Below the pieces are notes generated by a model that saw only the letters and a program-made list of their open reading frames with translations, searched no databases and had not been told where the DNA came from. A stretch of DNA of 64,000 nt from Uruburuella suis (GTDB taxonomy: Bacteria > Pseudomonadota > Gammaproteobacteria > Burkholderiales > Neisseriaceae). Numbering within the stretch: position 1 is the stretch's first letter; the number at the start of each line of letters is the position of its first letter. The DNA is taken from contig NZ_SLXE01000013.1 of assembly GCF_004341385.1 (NCBI RefSeq), positions 10,198 through 74,197 on the forward strand, given 5' to 3'. A program made the translations under genes and the position numbers. Positions 1-8,477 of the stretch are shown here, piece by piece.

Positions 1-170
1 TTTTTACGCTCAAATATCCCAATTCAATGCTTTTTTTTCGGCTCTTTTCCGGCGAAGCCCGCACTACACACTACTACACGACTTACAAAATAAAGCGCCC
101 GATTCGTTGCATTATCCGTCGCAATCTTCACTTGCCATTGTAATATATCGCCGTTTTTTTTGAAAACCCG

Positions 171-199
171 AGGCCGTCTGAAACTGTTTCAGACGGCCT
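171..199 (-). terminator. DUS inverted-repeat terminator after parB
   Basis: Two AGGCCGTCTGAA uptake sequences face each other with only a few bases between them, forming a strong hairpin about 20 bases past the parB stop. On the minus strand it is followed by T-rich sequence (complement of the A-rich stretch before position 170). The 170 bases to the left hold no gene I can see. Confidence 0.8.
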
Positions 200-217
200 T
201 TTCAGGCACGATTAATT

Positions 218-1078
218 TTAATTCGGCAAATCCACACCGAGCTGCTTGAGCAAAGCTTCGAGCGTTTCGGGTGAATCGAAATGCAGCACGATTCTGCCTT
301 TTTTCTGATTACTGCTGTGCACTTCGGCGTTAACGCCCAGCGTTTCGGTGAGCGCTTCGCTCAGGCGGCGGATGTCGGGATTGTCGCGCTTGGGCGCTTC
401 GGCAGGCTTGCCTTGCTGCGCCATTTGGCTGCGCCGCTCCACTTCGCGCACCGACCAGCCGTTTTTCACGGCTTTTTGTGCCAGCTCCAGCTGCGTGACC
501 ACGGGCAGAGTGAGCAGCGCGCGGGCATGCCCCATTTCGAGGCGGCGGGCATAAAGCATTTCCTGCACGGGCTCGGGCAAGGCGAGCAGGCGCAGGCTGT
601 TGGAAATGGCGCTGCGGCTTTTGCCGACGGCTTTGGCAATGGTTTCGTGGGTGAGGCTGAATTCATCGGCCAGGCGCTTCAAGCCGCGTGCTTCTTCAAT
701 CGGGTTGAGGTTTTCGCGTTGCAGGTTTTCAATCAAGCCCATGGCCAGCGCGGTTTCATCGCTGATGCTTTTCACCACCACCGGCATTTCGGTGAGGCCG
801 GCCAATTGGCTGGCGCGCCAGCGGCGCTCGCCGGCAATCAATTCGTAGCCGTTGAGGCCTTGTTCGCGCACAATCACCGGCTGGATGACGCCTTGCGCCT
901 TGATGGATTCGGCCAGCTCCTGCAAGGCTTCGTCATCCATCTGCACGCGCGGCTGATAGCGCCCGGGGCGGATATCGCCGATCGGCACGGTGGTGAGGCG
1001 GTCGTTGCCGCCGTCGTCCAGATTATGGGAAATCAGTGAATCCAGGCCGCGGCCGAGGCCGCCTTTGGGTTTTGCCAT
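218..1078 (-). CDS. parB: Chromosome partitioning protein ParB
   Basis: ParB is the CTP-dependent DNA clamp that loads at parS sites and, with ParA, segregates the replication origin. The 286-residue product starts MAKPKGGLGRGLDSL, a typical ParB N-terminus. It then has the ParB/Srx CTP-binding domain with GYELIAGERRWRAS and ENLQRENLNPIEEARG (about residues 70-135), a helix-turn-helix KSRSAISNSLRLL (about 150-175) and a C-terminal dimerisation domain. An in-frame ATG at 1102 exists, but 1078 gives the family's usual N-terminus. Upstream is a divergent, unrelated flavoprotein gene and a Correia-like repeat, so parA is not directly upstream in this window. Downstream is a DUS hairpin terminator. 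I saw no parS-like 16-mer in the adjacent spacers but could not search the whole window by computer. Confidence 0.95.
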   Translation of the reverse strand: MAKPKGGLGRGLDSLISHNLDDGGNDRLTTVPIGDIRPGRYQPRVQMDDEALQELAESIKAQGVIQPVIVREQGLNGYELIAGERRWRASQLAGLTEMPVVVKSISDETALAMGLIENLQRENLNPIEEARGLKRLADEFSLTHETIAKAVGKSRSAISNSLRLLALPEPVQEMLYARRLEMGHARALLTLPVVTQLELAQKAVKNGWSVREVERRSQMAQQGKPAEAPKRDNPDIRRLSEALTETLGVNAEVHSSNQKKGRIVLHFDSPETLEALLKQLGVDLPN

Positions 1079-1202
1079 ATCGTTACTTTCTGAAGCGCGC
1101 AAAAAATCAGCGCTTATTTTATCGGATTTTCAGACGGCATGCTGGCTTTTAGAGCCTGTTTACGCTCTTTTTTGCAGCCGGCTTACGCAGCCATAGGGTT
1201 TC

Positions 1203-1306
1203 ATACCAATTCAAAAAAGTAAGCTAACAAGGCGGCGAGCCGCAGACAGTACAGATAGTACGGCAAGGCGAGACAACGAAGTTAGGTTATTTTTTTGGAT
1301 TGGTAT
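1203..1306 (+). repeat. Correia-like element with ATACCAAT ends, full copy 1
   Basis: A 104-bp element bounded by imperfect inverted ends (ATACCAATTC at the left, GGATTGGTAT at the right). Its middle (CCGCAGACAGTAC, TAGTACGGCAAGGCGAG) matches what I remember of the core of neisserial Correia elements, whose usual ends are TATAGTGG. Other full copies are at 25243-25346 (inverted) and 31065-31168; truncated or degraded ones are near 8847, 54409 and 62662. Confidence 0.8.
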
Positions 1307-1355
1307 CAGACGGCCTTGCGCTACAATAAGGCTTTTCAATTGCCCGGGCGGCTTG

Positions 1356-2618
1356 ATGACAACTTTTTTCGATACCGTGATAATCGGCGCCGGGGCGGCC
1401 GGCATGATGTGCGCCGCCCGCATAGGCCAAAAAGGGCAAAGCGTGGCGCTGCTTGACCATGCGGCCAAAATCGGCGAAAAAATCCGCATTTCGGGCGGCG
1501 GCCGCTGCAATTTCACCAACCGCCATCTCAACGGCCACGATGGCGCGCCTTATTTTGTGTCGCAGCAGCCGCGTTTTGTGCGCCATGCTTTATCGCGCTA
1601 CACCAGCACCGATTTCACCGCTCTGCTCGAGCACCACGGCATACCCTATCACGAAAAGCACAAAGGCCAGCTTTTTTGCGACCGCAGCGCGCAAGACATT
1701 ATTAATATGCTGCAAAACGAATGCGCAAAAGGCCGTGTGCAATGGCACACCGAATGCGTGATTGAAAGTGTAGAGCCCATTCAGACGGCCTCTGCTGCGC
1801 GCTTTGAACTGCGCACCAACCAAGGCCGCTTTTCCTGCCGCAACCTGGTGGTGGCCACCGGCGGCTTGGCGGTGCCTGCCATCGGCGCCAGCCCGTTTGG
1901 CTACGAATTGGCCAAACAGTTCGGCCACAGCATCGTTACGCCTGCCGCCGCGCTGGTGCCGCTGCGCTTCGAGCATTGGGCGGAATCGGGCTACGATGCG
2001 CTCGCCGGCATCGCCCTGCCCGTGCGCATTGCCACCGGCAGCGGCAAAGCAGCCATGCAGTTTGACGAAGATTTATTGTTTCGCCACAAAGGTTTGAGCG
2101 GGCCTGCGATTTTGCAGATTTCCAGTTATTGGCAGCCCGGGCAGGCCATTATCATTAATTTGGCACCCGATGCCGAGCTGCCCCATGCTTTATGCAGCGG
2201 CAAACACGGCCAAAAAATCCAGCTCAACACCGCACTCGCACAGCTTTGCCCGCACCTGCCCTCGCGGCTGCTGGATTTTTGGCTGGCACAACCCGAATGG
2301 GCGCCGCTTGCCGCACACAAATGGGCCGACACGCCCGATGCCGCTTTGGCCGCTTTGGGGCAGAGCCTTAATCAATGGGCGCTGCTGCCCAGCGGTTCAG
2401 ACGGCCACAAAAAAGCCGAAGCCACCCGCGGCGGCGTGGATGTGCGCGAAATCGATGCCAAAACCATGCAGAGCAAGCTCGCGCCCGGGCTTTATTTTAT
2501 CGGCGAAGTGATGGACATCACCGGCTGGCTCGGCGGCTATAATTTCCAATGGGCATGGGCTTCGGCGGTGTGTGCGGCCGCAGCCATAACAGATGGGGCG
2601 ACACAACAGGCCGTCTGA
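1356..2618 (+). CDS. HI0933/YhiN (BaiN-like) family NAD(P)/FAD-dependent oxidoreductase
   Basis: A 420-residue flavoprotein. The N-terminus has the dinucleotide-binding motif VIIGAGAAGMMCAARIG (about residues 7-23), followed by the family hallmark ISGGGRCNFTN (about 46-57). A second nucleotide-binding stretch LVVATGGLAVPAIGASPFGY lies near 165-185, and the C-terminal motif GEVMDITGWLGGYNFQWAW near 383-401 completes the FAD site. Members of this family (HI0933, YhiN, BaiN/RdsA) are predicted cytosolic FAD oxidoreductases; the physiological substrate is not evident. An in-frame TTG three bases earlier is also possible, but the ATG at 1356 is preferred; the ribosome site is weak. Two DUS copies lie inside the gene, and a third supplies the last codons and the stop (Ala-Val-stop). 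Confidence 0.9.
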   Translation: MTTFFDTVIIGAGAAGMMCAARIGQKGQSVALLDHAAKIGEKIRISGGGRCNFTNRHLNGHDGAPYFVSQQPRFVRHALSRYTSTDFTALLEHHGIPYHEKHKGQLFCDRSAQDIINMLQNECAKGRVQWHTECVIESVEPIQTASAARFELRTNQGRFSCRNLVVATGGLAVPAIGASPFGYELAKQFGHSIVTPAAALVPLRFEHWAESGYDALAGIALPVRIATGSGKAAMQFDEDLLFRHKGLSGPAILQISSYWQPGQAIIINLAPDAELPHALCSGKHGQKIQLNTALAQLCPHLPSRLLDFWLAQPEWAPLAAHKWADTPDAALAALGQSLNQWALLPSGSDGHKKAEATRGGVDVREIDAKTMQSKLAPGLYFIGEVMDITGWLGGYNFQWAWASAVCAAAAITDGATQQAV

Positions 2619-2641
2619 AACGGCGCGGCTTCAGACGACCT
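2608..2641. terminator. DUS inverted repeat at the end of the flavoprotein gene
   Basis: AGGCCGTCTGAA at 2608-2619 and a one-mismatch inverted partner ending at 2641 form a hairpin. The left arm contains the stop codon of the flavoprotein gene, so a terminator-like structure overlaps the coding end. Confidence 0.6.
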
Positions 2642-2994
2642 GTTGCTTTCAAACGGCCTTGATTTCTATTTATTATATTGATTTCAAAAGAAATGGCTTA
2701 AAGCCTGTTGATGCGCTCAATAGCAGCGCCATAAAATATGGTAAACAGGCTTTTGAAATGGAAAGGCCGTCTGAAAGATTACCTTTCGCAACTTTTCTTT
2801 GCCTGTCACAAAAGCAAATAAGCTAGACCTGCCTCCGCTTTCTCACTAAGATAGGCCTGCATCGTGCTTGCCGCGGCAACGTTTTGCCGCCCTGCTCCGC
2901 AGGCCTTCCGCACTTATCAAACCACACAATCACAATAATTCCTGCACACATTCAAGGACAACGCCAACCTAAACCCACAAGGAGCGTATGCAAT
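2642..2994. other. Spacer before acoR, no gene seen
   Basis: About 350 bases with one further DUS near 2763 and no convincing coding frame. It must hold the acoR promoter, but I cannot point to a clear -35/-10 pair. A good ribosome site, AAGGAG, lies at 2979-2984. Confidence 0.5.
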
Positions 2995-4914
2995 ATGCAG
3001 GCCCATCAAACCCAACATATCCGGGACGTGCTGGCGCATGTTTACGGCAGCACCCGCCGACCGGCTGCTGCTTTCGAGCCTAAAATCATCGAATCGTGGC
3101 AGCGCTGCGTGCATCAACACGGCCTCAATCCCGAAGTGATGCAGGAGGCGCTGATTCTGCCGCAACACAATCTGGCCGAGCACGTGGACGCCATGGACGG
3201 CCTCAACGCCGTGGCCCGCCACGGCTTGCAGGTGCTGGCCAGGCAAATCCGCGACATGGGCTATGTGGTGCTGCTGGCCGATGCACACGGTGTGGTGGTG
3301 GAAGCATTTGGCGCTGAAAATCAGGTGCGCGATTTCAGGCAGGCGGGGCTGCACACCGGCGCGCTGTGGTGCGAGCGTGCCAACGGCACCAGCGCCGTGG
3401 CCGTGGTAGCGGCCACCGGCCAGGCCGCCATCGTGCACCGCACCGACCATTTCGACGCCACCCACATCGGCCTGACCTGCACCGCCGCACCGGTGTTTGA
3501 TTCGCAAAACCGCCTGCGTGCCGTGCTTGATGTGTCTGCCCTCGCCCCCTTGCCCGAGCGGCAAAGCCAATACGGCGTGTTGCATTTGGTACAGCATTTT
3601 GCCACGCTGATTGAAACCGCCGCGCTGATTCAGGCGCACCGCCGCCATTGGCTGGTGCGTTTGGGGCAAGCGGCGGCTTTTTTGGATGTAACCCCCGAAT
3701 TCATTATTGCCGTTGACGATGCCGGCAAAATTGCCGGTGCCAATCATGCTTTTCACCAATGGGCGGCGCAACAGCTCGAATTGCCCGAGCGCGATTTAAC
3801 CGGCTGCCTGTTTGAGCCACTTTTCGGCCAGAGCCTGCTCAGTGTGTACAGCGCCACGCGCGCCAAACCGGCCGTGCTGATAGGCGGCCGGCATTTGTTT
3901 GCCTCTGTGTCGCCGCCGGCCGACCAACACGCCGCACCACCGACCGGCAGCCTGCCGCTGCCGCCCGAGCTCGACAAACTCTACAGCCCCAAAAGCCGCC
4001 AACGCCGCAGCCTGCAACGCATCGCCGTGCTGGCCGACACGCAAGTGCCGGTGCTGATCAACGGCGAAACCGGCTCGGGCAAAGAATTTCTCGCCCGCGC
4101 CATTCATCTTTCAGGCAGCCGCGCCGATGCACCTTTTATTGCGGTAAACTGCGCCGCCATTCCCGAAAATCTGATTGAAAGCGAGCTTTACGGCTATGCC
4201 CCGGGCAGCTTTTCCGGCGCCGAGCGCAAAGGCAAAATCGGCCTGATTCAGGCGGCCGACGGCGGCACGCTTTTTCTCGATGAAATCGGCGATATGCCGC
4301 TTTATCTGCAATCGCGGCTCTTGCGCGTGCTCTCCGAGCGCGAAGTGTTGCCGGTGGGCAGCACCCGCGCGGTGAAAGTGGATATCCGCATTATTTCGGC
4401 CACCCATTTCGATTTGCAGGCGCGCATCGCCGAGGGCAAATTCCGCGAAGATCTGTATTACCGCCTCAACGGCATTCAGGCGCTGCTGCCGCCTGTGCGC
4501 GAGCGTGATGATTTCGACTATATCGTGCGCGTTTTGCTGCAACGGGCGGCCGAGAAAACCGCCATGCCGGTGAAAGCGCTCTCAGCGCACGCGCTCGACA
4601 TTCTGCGCGCCTATGGCTGGCCGGGCAATTTGCGCCAGCTGGCCAACGTGCTCGAAGTGGCGCTGCTCACCGCCAACGATGCGCGCATCGAGGCCGATGA
4701 TCTGCCCGACTACATCAAAACCGCCGCGCGCCCTTTTTTCAGCCCGCACACCGCCGAGCCTGCCGCCTGTGGCAAATCGGTGTTGGCCGATGCGCAGCAA
4801 TTGCAAGCCGCACTGCAATCGCACCGGGGCAATGTGTCGGCTTTTGCCAAAGCCATCGGCGTGAGCCGCATGACGGTTTACCGTTATTTGAAAAAATACA
4901 ATCTGCCCGATTAA
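2995..4914 (+). CDS. acoR: Sigma-54-dependent acetoin catabolism regulator AcoR
   Basis: A 639-residue enhancer-binding protein of the AcoR type. The N-terminal third is a GAF-like sensor (about residues 70-190), followed by a PAS-like segment (about 220-300). The AAA+ domain has Walker A GETGSGKE (about 357-364) and Walker B GGTLFLDEIGDM (about 422-433), with an arginine-rich sensor region after it. The C-terminus is a Fis-type helix-turn-helix (SAFAKAIGVSRMTVYRYL). The sigma-54 contact loop, normally GAFTGA, reads GSFSGA here (about 403-408). ATG 2995 is chosen because AAGGAG sits 10 bases before it and the earlier in-frame sequence looks untranslated. Its target is almost certainly acoXABC, 436 bases downstream on the same strand, where a sigma-54-type promoter and a palindrome are found. 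Confidence 0.92.
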   Translation: MQAHQTQHIRDVLAHVYGSTRRPAAAFEPKIIESWQRCVHQHGLNPEVMQEALILPQHNLAEHVDAMDGLNAVARHGLQVLARQIRDMGYVVLLADAHGVVVEAFGAENQVRDFRQAGLHTGALWCERANGTSAVAVVAATGQAAIVHRTDHFDATHIGLTCTAAPVFDSQNRLRAVLDVSALAPLPERQSQYGVLHLVQHFATLIETAALIQAHRRHWLVRLGQAAAFLDVTPEFIIAVDDAGKIAGANHAFHQWAAQQLELPERDLTGCLFEPLFGQSLLSVYSATRAKPAVLIGGRHLFASVSPPADQHAAPPTGSLPLPPELDKLYSPKSRQRRSLQRIAVLADTQVPVLINGETGSGKEFLARAIHLSGSRADAPFIAVNCAAIPENLIESELYGYAPGSFSGAERKGKIGLIQAADGGTLFLDEIGDMPLYLQSRLLRVLSEREVLPVGSTRAVKVDIRIISATHFDLQARIAEGKFREDLYYRLNGIQALLPPVRERDDFDYIVRVLLQRAAEKTAMPVKALSAHALDILRAYGWPGNLRQLANVLEVALLTANDARIEADDLPDYIKTAARPFFSPHTAEPAACGKSVLADAQQLQAALQSHRGNVSAFAKAIGVSRMTVYRYLKKYNLPD

Positions 4915-4935
4915 AAACCTGCCCGCATTTCATCT

Positions 4936-4967
4936 GGCCGTCTGAAAAATCAAGCTTTCAGACGGCC
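4936..4967 (+). terminator. DUS inverted-repeat terminator after acoR
   Basis: Facing GGCCGTCTGAA copies separated by about 10 bases, followed by TTAATTTTT, 22 bases after the acoR stop. A second, similar DUS pair lies at about 5126-5156. Confidence 0.75.
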
Positions 4968-5007
4968 TTAATTTTTCCCTAATCTTTCGGCCGCAACCGC
5001 GCAGCTC

Positions 5008-5104
5008 GTCGGTCGGATTCTTGAATCCGACATTTGGCCATCGGCCAAAGCGATGTGTGTGCCTTGTTCTACGAACAAGTGTCGGATTCAAGAATCCGAC
5101 CTAC
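5008..5104 (+). repeat. TCGGATTC structured repeat, copy 1
   Basis: A 97-bp element. It begins GTCGGTCGGATTC and ends GAATCCGACCTAC, so its ends can pair. Inside are a hairpin around TTTGGCC-ATC-GGCCAAA and another around CTTGTTC-TAC-GAACAAG. Related copies lie near 19395, 20915, 23311, 28409 and 62826. Confidence 0.75.
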
Positions 5105-5171
5105 TGCTGTCCGCATTTCATCTGGCCATCTGAAAAATCAAGGTTTCAGACGGCCTGAGGCTTTGCAAACT

Positions 5172-5200
5172 TGTGACAGCTGTCACATGCGGCTGTCACA
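5172..5200. promoter_or_regulatory. Probable AcoR upstream activating site
   Basis: TGTGACAGCTGTCACA (5172-5187) is a perfect 16-base palindrome. A second half-site GCTGTCACA follows at 5192-5200. It lies about 110-125 bases upstream of the sigma-54-type promoter at 5297, the usual distance for an enhancer-binding protein. Assignment to AcoR is inference from position. Confidence 0.65.
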
Positions 5201-5296
5201 CCGTATCGTTACACAGTGTTACATCCGTCATACCACCCAGGCCGTCTGAAAAAATTTTCTCTTATTATTCAATCATTAATATTAAAATCCAACCAT

Positions 5297-5312
5297 TAGC
5301 ACAATGTTTGCT
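5297..5312 (+). promoter_or_regulatory. Sigma-54-type -24/-12 promoter of acoXABC
   Basis: TAGCAC-N5-TTGCT matches the consensus TGGCAC-N5-TTGC(A/T) at all but one position of the conserved blocks (A instead of G in the -24 GG pair), with exact spacing. Transcription would start near 5323, about 28 bases before acoX. Confidence 0.65.
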
Positions 5313-5350
5313 AGGCATCCAACAACCCTTTCCGCTTCTGGAGCGCCGCC

Positions 5351-6433
5351 ATGTCTGCCCCGATTCGCGTCGGCATTATTGCCAATCCCGTTTCCGCCCG
5401 CGATATCCGCCGCGTGATGTCGCATGCGGCCGGTTTGCCGCTGGCCGAGCGCGCCAATATGGTGTTGCGCATTGTGCAGGCGCTGGCCGCTTGCGGTGTG
5501 GATGAAGTGTGGCTGATGCCGGAAACAGAGGGCTTGCGCACGCATTTGGCGCGCCTGCTGCCTGCTGCGGCGGCCGAATCGGCTTATCCGCTGCCCGAAT
5601 TGGTGTGGGCCGATATGCCGGTGCGCAGCTGCACGCAAGATTCCACCCGCACCGCCGAAATCATGCATGCCGCCGGTGTGCGCGCCATTATCGTGCTCGG
5701 CGGCGACGGCACTCATCGCGCGGTGGTGAAAGGCTGCGGCCGCACACCCATCGCCGGCATTTCCACCGGCACCAACAATGCGTTTCCGCCGATGCGCGAA
5801 GCAACGGTAACAGCATTTGCCACCGGCCTTTATGCCGTCGGCAAAATTCCCGCCGCCACGGCGCTGGCCGCCAACAAATGCCTACACATCCGCCGCCTGA
5901 ATGCCGCAGGCGATTTGGTGCAGCAAGACATCGCGCTGATTGATGCGGCCATACTCAACGAGCGCATACTCGGCGCCAAAGCCATCGGCGATGCCGACAC
6001 CTTGCGCACAATTATCGTGACCCAAGCTTCGGTGGAAGCGGTCGGCTTATCGGCCATTGCCGCCATGTTGCAGCCTGTGCCGCGCCATGCCGAAGGCGGC
6101 TTGCTGGTGGAATTGGTGCCACTTGAGGGTGCGCATGCTCCGCGCGCCGATGCCGCCTGCCGCCTGCAAGCGGTGATGGCGCCGGGCACGGTGGCCAGCG
6201 TGAACATAGCCGCTTACCGGCGTTTGTTTTCAGACGGCCTCTACACTTTAAGCGGCCAAAACGGCCTGATTGCGCTCGACGGCGAACGCGAAATCGCGTT
6301 TCGCACGGGCGACAGCATTGAAATCAGCTTGCAAGAGCAGGCTTTTTACACGGTTGACGTGGGCGCCGCGCTGCAATATGCCGCCGAGCACCACCTCACC
6401 GCCCACCCCGTTTCACAAGGAGAAACATCATGA
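5351..6433 (+). CDS. acoX: Acetoin catabolism protein X (ATP-NAD kinase-like)
   Basis: A 360-residue member of the ATP-NAD/AcoX kinase family, the usual first gene of proteobacterial acetoin dehydrogenase operons; its exact role there is not settled. The kinase signature LGGDGTHRAV (about residues 116-125) is followed by GISTGTNNAFP (about 136-146), matching the nucleotide-binding GGDG and TGTNN motifs of NAD/diacylglycerol kinases. The start has GGAG seven bases upstream. The stop overlaps the acoA start as ATGA, indicating translational coupling. One DUS lies inside the gene near 6228-6240. It is the promoter-proximal gene of the acoXABC unit and follows the sigma-54-type promoter. Confidence 0.9.
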   Translation: MSAPIRVGIIANPVSARDIRRVMSHAAGLPLAERANMVLRIVQALAACGVDEVWLMPETEGLRTHLARLLPAAAAESAYPLPELVWADMPVRSCTQDSTRTAEIMHAAGVRAIIVLGGDGTHRAVVKGCGRTPIAGISTGTNNAFPPMREATVTAFATGLYAVGKIPAATALAANKCLHIRRLNAAGDLVQQDIALIDAAILNERILGAKAIGDADTLRTIIVTQASVEAVGLSAIAAMLQPVPRHAEGGLLVELVPLEGAHAPRADAACRLQAVMAPGTVASVNIAAYRRLFSDGLYTLSGQNGLIALDGEREIAFRTGDSIEISLQEQAFYTVDVGAALQYAAEHHLTAHPVSQGETS

Positions 6434-7407
6434 GCCAAACCGCATTAAACAAAAACGAGCTGCTCGACGTTTACCGCAAGATGAAAACCATCCGCGAATT
6501 CGAAGAACGGCTGCACATCGACTTTTCACGCGGCGACATTCCCGGCTTTGTGCACCTTTATGCCGGTGAAGAAGCCACCGCCGTGGGCGTGATGCAAAGC
6601 CTCAGCGACAACGACCGCATCGCCAGCACCCACCGCGGCCACGGCCACTGCATCGCCAAAGGCGTGGATGTGATCGGCATGATGAAAGAGATTTACGGCC
6701 GCCAAGACGGCGTGTGCCACGGCAAAGGCGGCTCGATGCACATTGCCGATTTATCCAAAGGCATGATGGGCGCCAACGGCATTCTCGGCGCGGGCGCACC
6801 GCTGATTTGCGGCGCGGCGCTGGCGGCCAAATATCGTGGCGACGGCGGCGTGGCCGTAACTTTCTGCGGCGACGGCGGCGCCAACCAAGGCACGGTGCTC
6901 GAAAGCCTCAACTTGGCGGCGGTGTGGAATCTGCCGGTGATTTTTGTGATTGAAAACAACGGCTATGCCGAATCCACCGGCCGCGATTATGCCACCGCTT
7001 CCAGCAGCTATGTCGACCGCGGCATCGGCTTCGGCGTGCCTGGGGTAACGGTGGACGGCAACGACTTTTTCGCCGTGTATGAAGCGGCCGGCGAAGTGAT
7101 CCGCCGCGCCCGCAACGGCGGCGGCCCGGCGCTGCTCGAATGCAAAACCAATCGCTTCTACGGCCACTTTGAGGGCGACGCGCAAACCTACCGCCCCGCC
7201 GGCGAAGTGGAAAACCTGCGCGCCCACCACGATTGCCTGAAAATCTTCCGCCAGCGCGTAACGGAAGCCGGCATGCTCACCGATGCCGAATTGGATGCCG
7301 TGGACAGCGATGTGGCCGAATTAATCGAGCGTTCGGTGCAAGAGGCCAAAGCCGCGCCGCAGCCGCCGGTGGAAGCGCTGCTTGCCGATGTGTATGTGTC
7401 TTATTGA
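6430..7407 (+). CDS. acoA: Acetoin dehydrogenase E1 component, alpha subunit
   Basis: The 325-residue thiamine diphosphate-dependent alpha subunit of acetoin:DCPIP oxidoreductase, which cleaves acetoin to acetaldehyde and passes the acetyl unit to the lipoyl carrier. The thiamine diphosphate motif is visible as CGDGGANQGTVLESLNLAA...VIENN (about residues 146-177). MKTIREFEERL near the start and SRGDIPGFVHLYAGEEA are typical of E1-alpha proteins. The start overlaps the acoX stop by four bases and is preceded by AAGGAG. A DUS lies in the 47-base gap before acoB, so the uptake sequence sits within the operon. Confidence 0.93.
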   Translation: MSQTALNKNELLDVYRKMKTIREFEERLHIDFSRGDIPGFVHLYAGEEATAVGVMQSLSDNDRIASTHRGHGHCIAKGVDVIGMMKEIYGRQDGVCHGKGGSMHIADLSKGMMGANGILGAGAPLICGAALAAKYRGDGGVAVTFCGDGGANQGTVLESLNLAAVWNLPVIFVIENNGYAESTGRDYATASSSYVDRGIGFGVPGVTVDGNDFFAVYEAAGEVIRRARNGGGPALLECKTNRFYGHFEGDAQTYRPAGEVENLRAHHDCLKIFRQRVTEAGMLTDAELDAVDSDVAELIERSVQEAKAAPQPPVEALLADVYVSY

Positions 7408-7454
7408 TTAAAGGCCGTCTGAAAAAATAAACAAATAAACGAAGGAGCAACATC

Positions 7455-8456
7455 ATGGAACGAAGAATCACCTTAAAGCAGGCCATCAACGAGGCCATCG
7501 ATTTGGAAATGGCGCGTGATGAGCGCGTGATTATGATTGGTGAAGACATCGTCGGCGGCTTCGGTGCCGATGGCGAAAAAGATGCCTGGGGCGGCGTGCT
7601 CGGCGCCACCAAAGGTTTGTATGGCAAATACGGCGACCGCCTGCTCGATGCGCCGCTCTCGGAAGCCGCCTATGTGGGCGCGGCCATCGGCGCGGCCACT
7701 TGCGGCATGCGCCCGATTGCCGAATTGATGTTTATCGACTTTGTGGGCGTGTGTTTCGACCAAATTTTGAACCAAGCCGCCAAATTCCGCTATATGTTCG
7801 GCGGCAAAGCCGAAACGCCGGTGGTGATCCGCGCGCTGGTGGGCGCAGGCTTCAGCGCCGCCGCCCAGCACAGCCAAATGCTCACGCCGATGTTTACCCA
7901 CATTCCGGGCCTGAAAGTGGTGTGTCCTTCCACCCCTGCCGATGCCAAAGGCCTGCTCGCCCAAGCCGTGCGCGACAACGACCCGGTGATTTTCTGCGAA
8001 CACAAAGCGCTCTACAGCGTGAAAGGCGAAGTGCCCGAAGGTGAATATGTGATTCCGTTCGGCCAGGCCAATATCGTGCGCGAAGGCAAAGACGCCACCA
8101 TCGTGACCTACGGCATGATGGTGCACCGCAGCCTCGAAGCGGCCAAACTGCTGGAAAAAGAAGGCGTGGATGTGGAAGTAATCGATTTGCGCACGCTCTC
8201 GCCGCTCGACATCAACACTGTGTTCCGATCGGTGGAAAAAACCGGCCGCCTGGTGGTGGTGGACGAAGCCAGCCCGCGCTGCAACATCGCCACCGACATT
8301 TCGGCGCAAGTGTGCCAAGAAATGTTTGGCAAGCTGAAATCCGGCATCCGCATGGTTTCCCCGCCGCACACGCCCGTGCCGTTTTCAGCGCCGCTGGAAA
8401 AAGCCTACCTGCCCAACGGCAAAGGCATTGCCGAAACTGTGCGCCAAACACTTTAA
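7455..8456 (+). CDS. acoB: Acetoin dehydrogenase E1 component, beta subunit
   Basis: The 333-residue E1-beta subunit, partner of AcoA in a heterotetramer. The N-terminus (ITLKQAINEAIDLEMARDERVIMIGEDI) and the sequence PIAELMFIDFVGVCFDQI are characteristic of the transketolase-like pyrimidine-binding domain. The C-terminal transketolase domain includes IDLRTLSPLD and VVVDEASPRC. GAAGGAG lies 9 bases before the ATG. It is followed after 21 bases by the lipoyl-carrier gene, again with AAGGAG, so AcoX, A, B and C are one transcription unit ending at the terminator at 8803. Confidence 0.94.
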   Translation: MERRITLKQAINEAIDLEMARDERVIMIGEDIVGGFGADGEKDAWGGVLGATKGLYGKYGDRLLDAPLSEAAYVGAAIGAATCGMRPIAELMFIDFVGVCFDQILNQAAKFRYMFGGKAETPVVIRALVGAGFSAAAQHSQMLTPMFTHIPGLKVVCPSTPADAKGLLAQAVRDNDPVIFCEHKALYSVKGEVPEGEYVIPFGQANIVREGKDATIVTYGMMVHRSLEAAKLLEKEGVDVEVIDLRTLSPLDINTVFRSVEKTGRLVVVDEASPRCNIATDISAQVCQEMFGKLKSGIRMVSPPHTPVPFSAPLEKAYLPNGKGIAETVRQTL

Positions 8457-8477
8457 TGAAATAAAAAGGAGAACAAC

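Noticed and set aside
281..1039. Long plus-strand frame opposite parB
   Set aside because: Shadow frame; ParB motifs on the minus strand are complete.
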